Shown: positions 36,270 through 46,722, numbered from the stretch's first letter. The stretch is DNA of 55,444 nt from Ureibacillus thermosphaericus (GCF_012396605.1 NZ_JAAXPW010000022.1:1-55444), one strand, 5' to 3'. The notes: generated by a model not told the origin, from the letters alone. Numbers and translations: made by a program.

Positions 36270-38093
36270 TTATTGACTTGCTTTAGCTAGCGCTTCAGCA
36301 CGCTCTTTCTCCCATTGCGCTTTCGCTTCTTTAAATTCTTCGTTGTTCATCGGTTTGTCTAGCAATTTTTGCCCTTTAAATTTCTCCATTGTTACTCCAA
36401 ATGGTGAATATTGTGCATCAAATGGATTTAATTTAGATGCTACGTATCCAGTGCCACCTACTTTGTAAGGAACAACGAATGCTTCTTCGATTAAGAAAGC
36501 TTCTGCCTCGGCAAACAATTCATAGCGTTCTGCAAAATCAATTGCTGCTTTCGCTTTGTTTACCATATTTTCATAAATCGGTTGACCATTCGTATCAGTA
36601 TATCCTTCAGCTAATTCTGGTTTGTTATATGTTCCACCTATTGTAAATGGATCTGTATAAGTGGATGGATCTGCATAGTCTGGACCCCAGTTCACTTCCA
36701 TAAATGCAAACTTTCCTGGACGCCGAACTTCTCCAAGGAATCCAGTTGAAGGGCCAGCATAAACAATAATGTCAATATAATCTTTGCCTAACAAATTTTC
36801 CATTTGTTGTTCAATAACTTGAGAGCGGTTTGCCCAGTCAGGCATTCCAGAGTTATATGGCATTAATACTTTAACAGGGAAAGTCGCTTTACCTTGAAGT
36901 TCTGCCATCGCTTTTTCTTTATATTCAAGCGCTAAGTCAGGGTTAAATGAATCATTATTTGTAAACTTCGCTAATGGTTCTAATTGTGTATAGTCAACAC
37001 CATCTATATCAACAAAGTTTTTAGGCGTAATCGTATTGTTTAATAATGATTCAGGATTATAAGGTTCGTCCGTCAACATAGCAGAAACTCGGTCAAGCGC
37101 ATGGAATAATGATTTACGGAAGTTTTTGTTGTTTACTGCAATCTTCCAGTTTTCCGGTTCATATTCTGCATCAAATTGTGGATTAAAGTTTAATGCATAG
37201 AAATATGAATAGAAGTTGCTTCTACTTTGACGAATTAATTCTTTTTTCTCTGAATCTTTGAACCAATCATCTAAAATGGCAGTTGGAATTGCCGCTTCGT
37301 CCACTTCTCCACGTAAGAATAATTCTGGTGCAACAGTAGCTGCTTCTTTGTTATACTTATATTCGATTTTGTCAATTAACACATTTTCATGATCCCAATA
37401 AGTCGGATTTTTCGTTAATACACGTTTATTTTGAGGTTCAAACTCAGTTAAAATATAAGAACCATTGTATAAAAGGTTTTCTTTTGATGTACCAAAGCTG
37501 TCTCCCTTTTCAGCTAAAAACTCGCCATATACCGGGAAGAAACATACATAGTTCAACATGGAAAGAAAGTAAGGCGTTGGTCCCTCCAATGTATATTCAA
37601 GGGTATATTCATCTAAAGCTTTTACCCCAACTTGAGAAAAATCTGTAATTTCTCCTTCATAGAATGCATTGCCGTTCTTCACAACAGTTGCAATCCATGC
37701 AGTTGATGATTCATTTTTTGCATCGAGCACATAATGTAATCCATCTACAAAGTCTTTTGCAGTTACTTCAGCTACTTCATTACCTTCATGGTCTACCCAT
37801 TTCACACCTTTTCGAAGTCTAAATGTCCATACTGAAGCATCTTCATTTGTTTCCCACGATTCGGCTAAACCTGGTTGAACAATGCCGTATTTGTCATATT
37901 CAATTAATCCATCTACTAAGTTTGCAGCAACTGCAAATTCATTAGTTTCAGATGTTTTTAAATAGTTGAGCGTTTTTACTTCTCCGGAATATACTGTGCG
38001 AAATACAGATTCATCTTTTGTTTCTTCATCATCGCTACAAGCTGTTAGCATCATAACGATACAAGCGAGCAAAAACAGTAAATACTTTTTCAT
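36270..38093 (-). CDS. dppE: peptide-binding lipoprotein (DppE type)
   Basis: 607 residues. Signal peptide with lipobox LTAC (cysteine about residue 19), then an SBP_bac_5 oligopeptide-binding domain (TVYSGEVKTLNYLK, GLAESWETNEDASVWTFRLR, RVLTKNPTYWD). The tail is Lys/Glu-rich. DppE of B. subtilis binds murein tripeptide, which suits this operon. ATG 38091-38093 lies four bases after GGGGGG; an ATG four codons upstream overlaps that site. Confidence 0.88.
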   Translation of the reverse strand: MKKYLLFLLACIVMMLTACSDDEETKDESVFRTVYSGEVKTLNYLKTSETNEFAVAANLVDGLIEYDKYGIVQPGLAESWETNEDASVWTFRLRKGVKWVDHEGNEVAEVTAKDFVDGLHYVLDAKNESSTAWIATVVKNGNAFYEGEITDFSQVGVKALDEYTLEYTLEGPTPYFLSMLNYVCFFPVYGEFLAEKGDSFGTSKENLLYNGSYILTEFEPQNKRVLTKNPTYWDHENVLIDKIEYKYNKEAATVAPELFLRGEVDEAAIPTAILDDWFKDSEKKELIRQSRSNFYSYFYALNFNPQFDAEYEPENWKIAVNNKNFRKSLFHALDRVSAMLTDEPYNPESLLNNTITPKNFVDIDGVDYTQLEPLAKFTNNDSFNPDLALEYKEKAMAELQGKATFPVKVLMPYNSGMPDWANRSQVIEQQMENLLGKDYIDIIVYAGPSTGFLGEVRRPGKFAFMEVNWGPDYADPSTYTDPFTIGGTYNKPELAEGYTDTNGQPIYENMVNKAKAAIDFAERYELFAEAEAFLIEEAFVVPYKVGGTGYVASKLNPFDAQYSPFGVTMEKFKGQKLLDKPMNNEEFKEAKAQWEKERAEALAKASQ

Positions 38094-38112
38094 AGAACCC
38101 CCCATTTTTTCT

Positions 38113-39186
38113 CTAACTTTCTATTGAAAATCCTAACCCAGGATCCTCCGACATTCTAATCCATTGGCTTTCGAATGTTGGACCACCTGAAATAGGATCT
38201 TTCAAACATAGGCTTGGCCCATCTAAATCAACGAGCGTAATGTTCTTTTGTGACGCAGCAAAATGAGCCGCAGCGCTTACGCTAATTTTTGTTTCCAACA
38301 TGCAACCAATCATGCATGCAATTCCATTCGCTTCTGCAATATGGGAAATTTTTTGTGCCTGATAAATACCACCCGTTTTCATCAGTTTAATATTGATACA
38401 ATCACAAGCACGCATTTGAATAACCTTAAGTGCATCTTTTGCTGAAAAAACGCTTTCATCTGCTAAAATATTTGTTTCTGTATGAGCTGTTACATAGTGC
38501 ATGCCTTCCAAATCAGCATAGTGAACAGGCTGTTCGACTAATTCGATGTTGACATTTGCATCCTCCAATTTACGAATTATTCTGACAGCTTGTTTTGGAG
38601 ACCAGCCTTGGTTGGCGTCTACACGAATTTGAATGTCAGGTCCCACAGCCTTTCGGATAGCGATAACTCTTTCCGCATCACTTTCAGGATCTTTCCCAAC
38701 TTTCACTTTTAAAATTTGATAACCACGTTTCACTGCTTTCAAGCTGTCATTGACCATCGTTTGTGCATCATTAGCACTAATGGTGATATCCGTTACAAGC
38801 TCTTTACGATAACCACCCAACACTTTGTATAAAGGAGCATTATAACGCTTTGCAAACAAATCATAAATAGCCATATCTACTGCGGCTTTTGCACTTGTAT
38901 TTTTATATATGCATTGATCAAGGCGTTCCATAATGAACGCAATTTCTTCGATTTCCAATCCGATTATTGCAGGTTTTATGTAACGCTCAATTGCGTGTAC
39001 AATTGATTTTCTCGTTTCACCAGTAATGACAGCCGTTGGAGCTGCTTCCCCAATCCCAATTTCTCCCTCATCTGTATAAACGTAAACACCAATATTTTGA
39101 ATCTTTTCGACTGTTCGAAGTGCCGTTTTAAAAGGTGTAATAAGGGGCGCTGCAACTTCGAAACACTTGATGTCTGTAATTTTCAT
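38113..39186 (-). CDS. ykfB: L-Ala-D/L-Glu epimerase
   Basis: 357 residues of the enolase superfamily, muconate-lactonising subgroup. The catalytic KxK is in ILKVKVGKDP (about residue 160), metal ligands follow in RVDANQGW, VEQPV and ADESVF, and the second lysine lies in NIKLMKTGG. It converts L-Ala-D-Glu released by YkfC to L-Ala-L-Glu, which ordinary peptidases can then use. Lies 20 bases after dppA. Confidence 0.88.
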   Translation of the reverse strand: MKITDIKCFEVAAPLITPFKTALRTVEKIQNIGVYVYTDEGEIGIGEAAPTAVITGETRKSIVHAIERYIKPAIIGLEIEEIAFIMERLDQCIYKNTSAKAAVDMAIYDLFAKRYNAPLYKVLGGYRKELVTDITISANDAQTMVNDSLKAVKRGYQILKVKVGKDPESDAERVIAIRKAVGPDIQIRVDANQGWSPKQAVRIIRKLEDANVNIELVEQPVHYADLEGMHYVTAHTETNILADESVFSAKDALKVIQMRACDCINIKLMKTGGIYQAQKISHIAEANGIACMIGCMLETKISVSAAAHFAASQKNITLVDLDGPSLCLKDPISGGPTFESQWIRMSEDPGLGFSIES

Positions 39187-39206
39187 GTTGGCTCACCTTG
39201 ATTCAT

Positions 39207-40001
39207 TTAAGTTAAAAACTGCAATATTCGTAAAACGTCAAAATAGTTATCTGTTTCATATTCCACTGTATTATGAGGCTTAAATTTTGCTCCAGGATAA
39301 AAAGAATTTCGATATGCACGTGTATGATCTCTGTAAATAATTTCGACATTGAATTGCTTTGGAAGCTCTATTTTAATTGAATCTCTATCAACCTTCATCG
39401 CTTCTTCTACCAATCTCTTTGTTTCGCTAATTGCTAATTTAGGGCTAATACTTACTGTAGCCCCACCAATTCCCTCTTTGATAGGAAGCGTAACAATATT
39501 TTCGTTAACAGCCTTGATTTCCTCTGTCAGTCCAACATCTCCACTGACAAATGCAACAGGAACTCCATGTAGTGCTGCCGCATAAGCATTAATTAAAAAT
39601 TCACTTGCATATTCACCGTTGATTTTCACATCGGCATTCACGACCAATGTGTGGGCCAATGGATTTCGATGGCTTCCACCTTTACTGTGATAACCGATGA
39701 AAATGGCGCGATCAAAACTTTCATCTAATCCAGCAACCATACACATTGGATCCCCTGTCCAGCCACGAATTATTTTCACATTTTCTGGTAAGTTTGAAAT
39801 ATCAATATTCCTTGCAGAGTCATGGGCATCTTTTAATACGATTTCAGTTGCTCCACCCGCTATTGCTCCTTCGATTGCGGCTTCAACTTCTTTTGTCATT
39901 TGCTTTTGAAAAGGGGCATAATCCGGTGTATTTTTTTCCGTCTCAATCCAAGTTGTTGAGCCAGCAACTCCTTCTAAATCTGCACTAATATAAACTTTCA
40001 T
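39207..40001 (-). CDS. dppA: D-aminopeptidase (M55)
   Basis: 264 residues. The zinc ligands and pocket are in YISADLEGVAG (residues 4-14), DAHDSARN, GYHSKGGSHRNPLAHT and SGDVGLTEE, as in B. subtilis DppA, a decameric cytosolic peptidase that removes N-terminal D-Ala from D-Ala-D-Ala and related peptides. AAAGGAG precedes ATG; the start overlaps the VanX-like gene by four bases. Confidence 0.92.
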   Translation of the reverse strand: MKVYISADLEGVAGSTTWIETEKNTPDYAPFQKQMTKEVEAAIEGAIAGGATEIVLKDAHDSARNIDISNLPENVKIIRGWTGDPMCMVAGLDESFDRAIFIGYHSKGGSHRNPLAHTLVVNADVKINGEYASEFLINAYAAALHGVPVAFVSGDVGLTEEIKAVNENIVTLPIKEGIGGATVSISPKLAISETKRLVEEAMKVDRDSIKIELPKQFNVEIIYRDHTRAYRNSFYPGAKFKPHNTVEYETDNYFDVLRILQFLT

Positions 40002-40744
40002 ATAAACTGAAACTCCTTTACATCATTATTTTCTAGTTCTGCTAATACTGGGCCATAAGGGACGACTTGTTCATTTACTCTCCTTGCCCAAGAGATATTT
40101 CCGAAATCATAATGCCACCATTCATCAGCGTAATTTGTAAAGCCGACATGGATTAAACTGTTATATAATATTCTTCTATTTTGAAGTGCTGCAACATTTT
40201 CTTCTGGATGATCTTCAAAATATCTCGTTGCTGATTTTTCGTTCATTTCATCAAACTTTGTGCCTAAGTCTAGTTCGTTTCCATTCGCATCGCCTAAAGT
40301 TAAATCAATCGCTCCCCCTGTAATATGGGGGGAAGTACGTGTTGGCTCAATGCTTGGATACGCAACATATTTTAAAGTGATTTGAAAAATTTCCTCTTCC
40401 GTCAGCTCAGGATGCTGCATTTTCGTTTTTTCTAAAAACAGATTGAATAGAGATTGCTGAACCTGAAATGGACGAAATCCATCAAATAGAATGAAACTAT
40501 ACTGACGAGGCAATATTTCTAAAGCTTTCTTGATTCGTAGATAGACTCCCTTACGTAAATAGATTGATTGAATACTAGATGGAATGTTTAGTTCATAATA
40601 AATAGGTCTGATGTATAATCGGTTCGGTACTTGTTGCACTTTAATAAGTGGTTCCTGAACTTCAAGTATTTGTGGAGTCCACTTTTGTGATGGAAATTTA
40701 AGATCTTTAATGGGTGAAAGTAGAAAATCCTGTATGAAAATCAC
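39998..40744 (-). CDS. VanX/DdpX-like D-Ala-D-Ala dipeptidase (M15D)
   Basis: About 248 residues. Zinc-binding motif SxHxxGxAxD is seen as SPHITGGAID (about residue 138), and the catalytic base with third ligand as EWWHYDFG (about 209). LFDGFRPFQVQQ carries the arginine of the family. No signal peptide, so it is cytosolic and would hydrolyse D-Ala-D-Ala or related dipeptides. The start is uncertain: GTG 40742-40744 overlaps the only plausible binding site GAGGTG, and no ATG follows nearby. First gene of the operon. No vanA, vanH or vanRS genes are near, so a recycling role fits better than glycopeptide resistance. Confidence 0.85.
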   Translation of the reverse strand: MIFIQDFLLSPIKDLKFPSQKWTPQILEVQEPLIKVQQVPNRLYIRPIYYELNIPSSIQSIYLRKGVYLRIKKALEILPRQYSFILFDGFRPFQVQQSLFNLFLEKTKMQHPELTEEEIFQITLKYVAYPSIEPTRTSPHITGGAIDLTLGDANGNELDLGTKFDEMNEKSATRYFEDHPEENVAALQNRRILYNSLIHVGFTNYADEWWHYDFGNISWARRVNEQVVPYGPVLAELENNDVKEFQFI

Positions 40745-40797
40745 CTCAAATAATCGTTAATACTATTAAATTTTCATAATGAATTACCATATGATAG

Positions 40798-40812
40798 AAT
40801 ATTTTGATAATT
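40798..40812 (-). promoter_or_regulatory. CodY-like box before the dpp-ykf operon
   Basis: AATATTTTGATAATT matches 12 of 15 positions of the CodY consensus AATTTTCWGAAAATT; a half site AATTTTC lies 20-30 bases nearer the gene. The dpp operon of B. subtilis is a classic CodY target, which supports the call, but AT-rich DNA yields chance matches. Confidence 0.4.
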
Positions 40813-41024
40813 CTGTATTCAAACGAAATATATCATACTTTCCTTGTTTTTTCTAGTTCCTATTTGGTTAATTATTATAAATAAGTATATATATGGTATT
40901 AATTGATATCATTTTATTATTAGTTCGCTATTTTTATAAAACTTAGGGTTTGAATAATAAATGCATTTTGCAAGCACATGTATTCTTTACTCCCTCTACG
41001 GAAAATAGGACCAATTCATTTTAT

Positions 41025-42068
41025 TTACCAATTAAATGAATGAACGACATGTCCATTTCTTCCAGTTGTTGTAACAGCTTGGGATAAGGAATTTAAAATT
41101 GCTTCTTCCGTTGTTTCTGCAGCAGCAATAAATAATTGATTCATGATTGGATGATCTTCTCGTAGTTGGATTCTAGATTCAGTAATATAATCAGTGGAAT
41201 GTGGAATTTTGTGAGCAGTCGTAAAACCAATTACAATATCACCACTGCCGTGAGAATAATGGCTTCCTGTTCTAGCTAGTCCAATTCCACAACGTTTAAT
41301 TACGCGCAATAATTGCCGGCTGCTTAACGGTGCATCTGTTGCTAGTATTATGATGATTGAACCATCTGTCGGTTTAAGAGTGGAATCCTCTTGACGTTGG
41401 TTTGTTGTATATTGCTCACGTCGAAACTCAACACTTTCTCCAAAATTACTCAACACTAAACATCCAAGTGTATAGGATTGGTTCTCAGCCGTTACAATTC
41501 GAGATGACGAACCAATTCCTCCTTTATAACCAAAGCAGATCATTCCTTTTCCCGCTCCAACAGCTCCTTCCTCCACTACTTTATCAGATGCATTTTGAAT
41601 CGCTTCAATGGCATGTTCAGGTGTGACAGGACATGCACGGATAGAATTTAAATAACTATCATTACACTCTCCTACAACAATATTAATGGTTCCTGTTGAG
41701 ATACCAATCTCAGGATTTTGTTCTAACATATATTCTAAAGTGCCTTGAGTGACAGCTGGAACGCCAAACGTATTGGTTAACATAATCGGTGATTCGATGA
41801 CACCTAATTCATTGATTTGTACAAGGCCTGTTGTTTTTCCAAATCCATTCAGGACATAGCTAGCTGCAGTTACCTTTTCTTTAAATAAATTACCGCCATG
41901 CGGTAATATGGCAGTTACACCTGTACATGCATATGTACCTTGATCATCTATTGGATAATCCAGCGTCACATGACCCACCTTTACCCCTTCCACATCGGTT
42001 ATGCAGTTTTTTTCTCCTACTGGCAATCTTCCAATGGTGATTCCAAATTCTCGAATCTTTTTCCTCAT
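41025..42068 (-). CDS. P1 family (DmpA/BapA-like) peptidase
   Basis: 347 residues. N-terminal ITDVEGVKVGHVTL and TGVTAILPHGGN, then GKTTGLVQINELG and the self-cleavage site in DGSIIIILATDAPLSSRQL, where the serine becomes the N-terminal nucleophile of the small subunit. Family members release N-terminal D- or beta-amino acids. Placed 280 bases upstream of the dpp-ykf operon on the same strand but separated by promoter-like DNA, it may add to peptide breakdown. ATG is preceded by GGGGGTTGG. Confidence 0.87.
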   Translation of the reverse strand: MRKKIREFGITIGRLPVGEKNCITDVEGVKVGHVTLDYPIDDQGTYACTGVTAILPHGGNLFKEKVTAASYVLNGFGKTTGLVQINELGVIESPIMLTNTFGVPAVTQGTLEYMLEQNPEIGISTGTINIVVGECNDSYLNSIRACPVTPEHAIEAIQNASDKVVEEGAVGAGKGMICFGYKGGIGSSSRIVTAENQSYTLGCLVLSNFGESVEFRREQYTTNQRQEDSTLKPTDGSIIIILATDAPLSSRQLLRVIKRCGIGLARTGSHYSHGSGDIVIGFTTAHKIPHSTDYITESRIQLREDHPIMNQLFIAAAETTEEAILNSLSQAVTTTGRNGHVVHSFNW

Positions 42069-42474
42069 ATTCCAACCCCCATCGATTTTTATAATGTATT
42101 TTAATAGAATTGATAGGTTTGGAAAAGATTAGAAGAAACAAAAAGCACATGAGCTGGATTTAAAATCAAATAGATCGTTGAAATAATATATTTTACAACA
42201 TATGAAAAATTTGAAGGAAATAGAACCAACTTCTCTTTATTTCTCTCATTTTTGCAAACATTTTCATATCTATTTAGCGTCATAATCTATATTCATAATT
42301 AAATTAAACATATTTTGCTAGAAAAGATGTTGATTCAATCTGAAAGCGAAAAGCTAACAGGTTGCCAAGTAGTTTTATTGGCAAAAATAAAACGATATAA
42401 AATTTGAATGAAACGGTGCTATGTTTGGACGAGCGATAATATGATAGTAAAAAAGCAGTTGGAAGGAGATTTGA
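42069..42474. other. intergenic region between divergent genes
   Basis: About 400 AT-rich bases containing the promoters of the P1 peptidase (minus) and DoxX (plus) genes. No hairpin, repeat core or riboswitch was recognised. Confidence 0.4.
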
Positions 42475-42885
42475 TTGAGAAAAAGTGAATTTGGAGGTTT
42501 TATTCTTCGGATTGTTCTAGGAGTTATTTTCATCGTTCACGGATTAGCAAAATTGCAGGAAGGAATTACTGCAGTAGCAGACCGATTTGCCAGCTACAAT
42601 TTACCGTTCCCAGAAGTTTTTGCATATGGTGTTACAGGTCTTGAAATCATTGGAGGAATTTTCATTGTCATTGGTTTTTCCATACGTCTATTTGCTTTTT
42701 TATTCATTCTTCTGATGGCAGGAGCCATTGCAACAGTGAAATTTGCTGTTGGGTTCCTCCAAGGTTATGAATTGGATTTAGCTTTGATGGCAATGGCTAC
42801 TTATTTACTTTTTGCAAGCAATCGTTTTCTTGCTCTTGATAACTTCATTGTAGAAGGAAAAGAAAAAAGGAATAAAGTACGATAA
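42475..42885 (+). CDS. DoxX family membrane protein (short form)
   Basis: 136 residues, four membrane helices. FILRIVLGVIFIVHGLAKL at residues 9-27 and GVTGLEIIGGIFIVIGF are classic DoxX/YphA/YqjF sequences. Start is TTG 42475 with AAGGAG eight bases upstream. Paralogous to the longer protein at 5008. Function in the cell is not established. Confidence 0.85.
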   Translation: MRKSEFGGFILRIVLGVIFIVHGLAKLQEGITAVADRFASYNLPFPEVFAYGVTGLEIIGGIFIVIGFSIRLFAFLFILLMAGAIATVKFAVGFLQGYELDLALMAMATYLLFASNRFLALDNFIVEGKEKRNKVR

Positions 42886-42938
42886 AAAACAAAGGTAGAA
42901 CGTTGCAGCAATTCATGCTACTAAGTTCTACCTTTTTA
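42886..42938. terminator. terminator between doxX and rbsB
   Basis: AAAGGTAGAAC (42891-42901) pairs with GTTCTACCTTT (42925-42935), with an inner AGCA/TGCT pairing; T runs on both strands serve the convergent doxX and rbs transcripts. Confidence 0.88.
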
Positions 42939-42942
42939 TTGA

Positions 42943-43869
42943 TTATTGTTTTGTAACTAATTCTAAGTCAACTGGTACGAATTCTTCTACAGATTCACCG
43001 TTTAAATATTTAATAGCTGTTTCTACAGCAATTTTACCAATTTCCTCTGGTTTTTGCGCAACAGTTGCAGCCATTACGCCTTCTTCAACTTTCTTCACAG
43101 CATCATCTGTAGCGTCAAATCCAATTACAATAATATCTTTACCAGCTGCTGAAATTGCTTCAATTGCACCTAAAGCCATTTCATCGTTTTGTGCGAATAC
43201 TGCTTCAATGTCAGGATGTGCTTGAAGCATATTTTCCATTACAGATAAACCTTCACTACGGTTGAAATTAGCAGTTTGACTAGAAACAAGATCTACTTTA
43301 CCTTCTACAGCTTCAAGGAAACCTGCACCACGGTCACGAGCAGCAGATGATCCTGGAACACCTTCAAGCATTGCTACTTTTGCACCTTCACCAGCAAGCT
43401 CAAGTAAATATTCTCCTGCAAGTTTACCACCAGCTACGTTATCAGAAGCGATATGTGAAATCACTTCACCGCTATCTGCAGAACGGTCAACTGTAATAAC
43501 TGGGATGCCAGCAGCGTTTGCAGATTCTACTGCAGAACCTACCGCTGAAGAGTCAACAGGATTGATTAACAATAAGTCAATTCCTTGTTGAATTAAGTCT
43601 TCTACGTCAGAAGCTTGTTTAGAAGCATCATCTTGAGCATCTACAATCACAAGCTCTACACCATTTTCTTCACTAACAGCTTTTGCACCTTCGCTAAGTG
43701 TAACGAAGAATGGGTTATTTAATGTAGAAATGGAGAAACCAACTTTTACTGCTCCTTCTTTTGTTCCTTCATCTGCAGCATCATTTTGTTCCACAGATGA
43801 ATTCATGGAACATGCAGATAAAACTAACATTGCAATGACAACAAAGAATAGATGTTTCATTTTTTTCAT
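42943..43869 (-). CDS. rbsB: ribose-binding lipoprotein
   Basis: 308 residues. Lipobox LSAC at about residue 20, then a periplasmic-binding-protein fold of the ribose/galactose type (KVGFSISTLNNPFFVTL, NPVDSSAVGSAVESAN, PVITVDRSA, AQNDEMALGAIEAI). It captures ribose outside the membrane for RbsAC. AGGAG precedes ATG. Last gene of the rbs operon. Confidence 0.9.
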   Translation of the reverse strand: MKKMKHLFFVVIAMLVLSACSMNSSVEQNDAADEGTKEGAVKVGFSISTLNNPFFVTLSEGAKAVSEENGVELVIVDAQDDASKQASDVEDLIQQGIDLLLINPVDSSAVGSAVESANAAGIPVITVDRSADSGEVISHIASDNVAGGKLAGEYLLELAGEGAKVAMLEGVPGSSAARDRGAGFLEAVEGKVDLVSSQTANFNRSEGLSVMENMLQAHPDIEAVFAQNDEMALGAIEAISAAGKDIIVIGFDATDDAVKKVEEGVMAATVAQKPEEIGKIAVETAIKYLNGESVEEFVPVDLELVTKQ

Positions 43870-43882
43870 TCTTAACCACTCC

Positions 43883-44821
43883 TTATTCAGATTTTTTTCG
43901 ATCTAGTAAAACTGCTAATAATATTACGATCCCTTTCACGACTTGTTGCCAGAAAGAGGAAACGCCAATGAGGTTCATACCGTTATTGAGTACACCAATA
44001 ATAAGTGCCCCAATTAACGTACCAAAAATCCAACCTTTCCCGCCATTTAAGCTTGTACCGCCTAACACAACCGCAGCAATCGCATCTAACTCATAAGATT
44101 GCCCTGCAGTTGGTTGAGCAGAATTTAGGCGAGAAGTTAAAATTAATGCAGATAATGCAGCAAGGAAACCAGAAATCGCATAAACTGCAATTTTCACTCG
44201 GTCTGCATTTATACCTGATAATTTCGCAGCTTCTTCATTTCCACCAACCGCATAAACACGGCGGCCAAATGTTGTTTTATGCAAAATAAAATAAAGAATA
44301 CCAAAAGTGATTAATGTCGTAATAACTGGAATCGGAATTCCTAAGAAATATCCTTTACCAAATAATTGGAATGAAGCATGGTCACCTAAACCTGAAATTG
44401 GCTTACCGTTTGTATAAACAAGCGTTAAACCTCGATAAACAGTCATTGTTGCTAATGTCGCAATAAATGGTGCTACTTTACCTTTTGTAATAATTACCCC
44501 ATTTATTGCACCTAAGATGAGACCTAGAATTAAAGCAATTCCCATAGAAAGGATTGGGTCAAACCCACCAGCTAATAAACTTGCGGCAACAGCCCCTGTT
44601 AATGCTAGTGTTGATCCTACAGATAAATCTATACCACCTGTGAGAATAACAAAGGTCATTCCAAATGCAATAATAGCGCTGATTGATACTTGTCTTAACA
44701 CGTTGAAGATATTAGAAATGGTTAAAAAACTAGGATTCAATATACTAACGACAATAATTAAAAGAATTAAACCAATTAATGGCCCTAATTTTGATATTAT
44801 TTCTTTCGACGATTTAGACAA
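43883..44821 (-). CDS. rbsC: ribose ABC transporter permease
   Basis: About 312 residues, eight to ten membrane helices, with [32 protein letters not shown] and the BPD_transp_2 loop around [22 protein letters not shown] 44819-44821 is taken as start because GGAGGTG lies seven bases upstream; it overlaps the rbsA stop by eight bases. A further upstream TTG at 44842 has no binding site. Confidence 0.9.
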   Translation of the reverse strand: MSKSSKEIISKLGPLIGLILLIIVVSILNPSFLTISNIFNVLRQVSISAIIAFGMTFVILTGGIDLSVGSTLALTGAVAASLLAGGFDPILSMGIALILGLILGAINGVIITKGKVAPFIATLATMTVYRGLTLVYTNGKPISGLGDHASFQLFGKGYFLGIPIPVITTLITFGILYFILHKTTFGRRVYAVGGNEEAAKLSGINADRVKIAVYAISGFLAALSALILTSRLNSAQPTAGQSYELDAIAAVVLGGTSLNGGKGWIFGTLIGALIIGVLNNGMNLIGVSSFWQQVVKGIVILLAVLLDRKKSE

Positions 44822-46304
44822 CTTGTTCACCTCCAGTTGCAAAATGCATAATTCTTTCTTGCGTCATTTCTTCTTTCGAAACTTCTCCCGTTAATTTTCC
44901 TTCATGCATAACAAGAACGCGATCAGCCATTCCAATGATTTCTGGCAATTCTGATGAAATCATTAAAATCGCTACACCTGCTTGTGCTAAATCGTTAATG
45001 ATTTGGTAAATTTCTTTTTTTGCACCGATATCGACACCGCGAGTCGGTTCATCTAATATTAATACTTCAGGTTCCGTACCTAGCCATTTAGCAAGAACCA
45101 CTTTTTGTTGATTACCACCACTTAATGATTTGGCACTTTGTTTTGGACTAGATGTCCGAATTTTTAACTGCTCAATGTATTGGTTGACGAGGGATAATTC
45201 TTTCTCTTTCTTCACTACACCTGAAGTGGAAACTTTCTTTAAGTTCGCCAACGCTACATTTTCCTGAATGGAAAAATTCAGTACTAACCCTTTCGTTTTA
45301 CGGTCTTCCGTCACGTATCCAATTTTGTGTTTCATTGCATCAATCGGTGATTTTATGGATACTTTATTACCATCAATCAAAATGTCACCACTATGTGCTT
45401 TTCGATAACCGAAAATGGTTTCAGCTACTTCCGTTCTTCCAGCTCCCATTAATCCGGCAACACCAACCACTTCACCTTTTCGTACGTTAAACGAAATATT
45501 TTCAAACAAACCTTTCACCGTTAAATTTCGGACTTCCAGTTTGATGTCTCCTATATCGCATTGTCTTTCGGGGAATCGTTCGCCCAATTCCCTTCCTACC
45601 ATCATGGCAACAATTTCATCAAAATTCGTTTCAGGGATATTTCGTTCCCCCACATATTGTCCATCTCTTAAAATGGTAATGCGATCACAAATGGAGAAAA
45701 TTTCCTCCATACGGTGAGAAATATATACAAACGAAATTCCTTTCGCTTTTAGTTCATTAATTGTTTCAAATAATGTTTTTATTTCCCGATCCGTTAAGGC
45801 AGCAGTTGGTTCATCCATCACGATATACTTCGCGTCACTGGCGATCGCTTTAGCTATTTCAATGATTTGCTGTTTTCCGACAGACAAATCTCCAGCACGA
45901 GTTTTCGGATTCACGTGTAAACCTAACTTAGATAATAGCTCCTCAGCTTCTCTATCCATTTCTCGGTTTTTTAAAATACCGAAAGGACCGTATGTTTTTT
46001 CTTTTCCTAAAAATAAATTTTCAGCAACAGTTAAATCAGGTAATATGTTTAATTCTTGATGTATGACAACGATTCCGTATTTTTCAGCATCTTTAGGCGA
46101 TTTAAAGTTGACAGGTTGACCATCTACTTTAATTTCACCAGCATCCTTCGTATAAATGCCACTTAAAATTTTCATTAATGTCGACTTTCCAGCACCATTT
46201 TCCCCCATTAGTGCATGGATTTCACCTTCTTTAAGGTTAAACCGAACATCTTTTAACACGACATTGCCATTGAAGGCTTTCGAAATGCCTGTCATTTCAA
46301 TCAT
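44814..46304 (-). CDS. rbsA: ribose ABC transporter ATPase
   Basis: 496 residues with two ABC domains: Walker [10 protein letters not shown] and the degenerate second GLMGAGRTE, signatures LSVGKQQ and LSGGNQQK, Walker [12 protein letters not shown] and [12 protein letters not shown]. This double-cassette form is typical of sugar importers of the CUT2 class. AGGTGATTTC precedes ATG; 28 bases after rbsD. Confidence 0.92.
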   Translation of the reverse strand: MIEMTGISKAFNGNVVLKDVRFNLKEGEIHALMGENGAGKSTLMKILSGIYTKDAGEIKVDGQPVNFKSPKDAEKYGIVVIHQELNILPDLTVAENLFLGKEKTYGPFGILKNREMDREAEELLSKLGLHVNPKTRAGDLSVGKQQIIEIAKAIASDAKYIVMDEPTAALTDREIKTLFETINELKAKGISFVYISHRMEEIFSICDRITILRDGQYVGERNIPETNFDEIVAMMVGRELGERFPERQCDIGDIKLEVRNLTVKGLFENISFNVRKGEVVGVAGLMGAGRTEVAETIFGYRKAHSGDILIDGNKVSIKSPIDAMKHKIGYVTEDRKTKGLVLNFSIQENVALANLKKVSTSGVVKKEKELSLVNQYIEQLKIRTSSPKQSAKSLSGGNQQKVVLAKWLGTEPEVLILDEPTRGVDIGAKKEIYQIINDLAQAGVAILMISSELPEIIGMADRVLVMHEGKLTGEVSKEEMTQERIMHFATGGEQVV

Positions 46305-46332
46305 GAAATCACCTACTTTTTCAAGAAATCTA

Positions 46333-46722
46333 TTAAAAAATCACACCGCATTGCAAAATGACATTGGCATAAGGCGTCGTTTCACCAGTGCGAATAATGA
46401 ACTTCGCATTTTTCGTTAATCGCTTAAATTCCTCATGTGAAACATACGAAATGTTCGGTAATGTGTTTGTTAATGTTTTCGAAAGCTCTGCGTTTTTTGT
46501 TTTAATTTCTTCTGCTAAAACGGCGCTTTCTACGACTAAATCGTCAAGTACAACTTCTAACATAGTAAGAAAACTCGGCTCTCCCAACTTATATGATAAA
46601 TCTATACAAGGTACATCATCTGGAATTGGTAAACCACAGTCGGCAATAACGATTTGATCCGTATGCCCTAATTTTGCGAAACGACCAGCTAATTCTCTAT
46701 TTAAAATTCCGTGTTTTTTCAA
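46333..46722 (-). CDS. rbsD: D-ribose pyranase
   Basis: 129 residues, full length for Rbs[27 protein letters not shown] and the C-terminal [17 protein letters not shown] hold the active-site residues. It interconverts beta-pyranose and beta-furanose ribose for the kinase. Start is TTG 46720-46722, nine bases after GGGAGG, overlapping the rbsK stop by four bases. Confidence 0.92.
   Translation of the reverse strand: MKKHGILNRELAGRFAKLGHTDQIVIADCGLPIPDDVPCIDLSYKLGEPSFLTMLEVVLDDLVVESAVLAEEIKTKNAELSKTLTNTLPNISYVSHEEFKRLTKNAKFIIRTGETTPYANVILQCGVIF

Noticed and set aside
39998-40744. Vancomycin resistance cluster
   Set aside because: A VanX-like enzyme is present, but no VanA/B ligase, VanH or VanRS; the context is peptide recycling.
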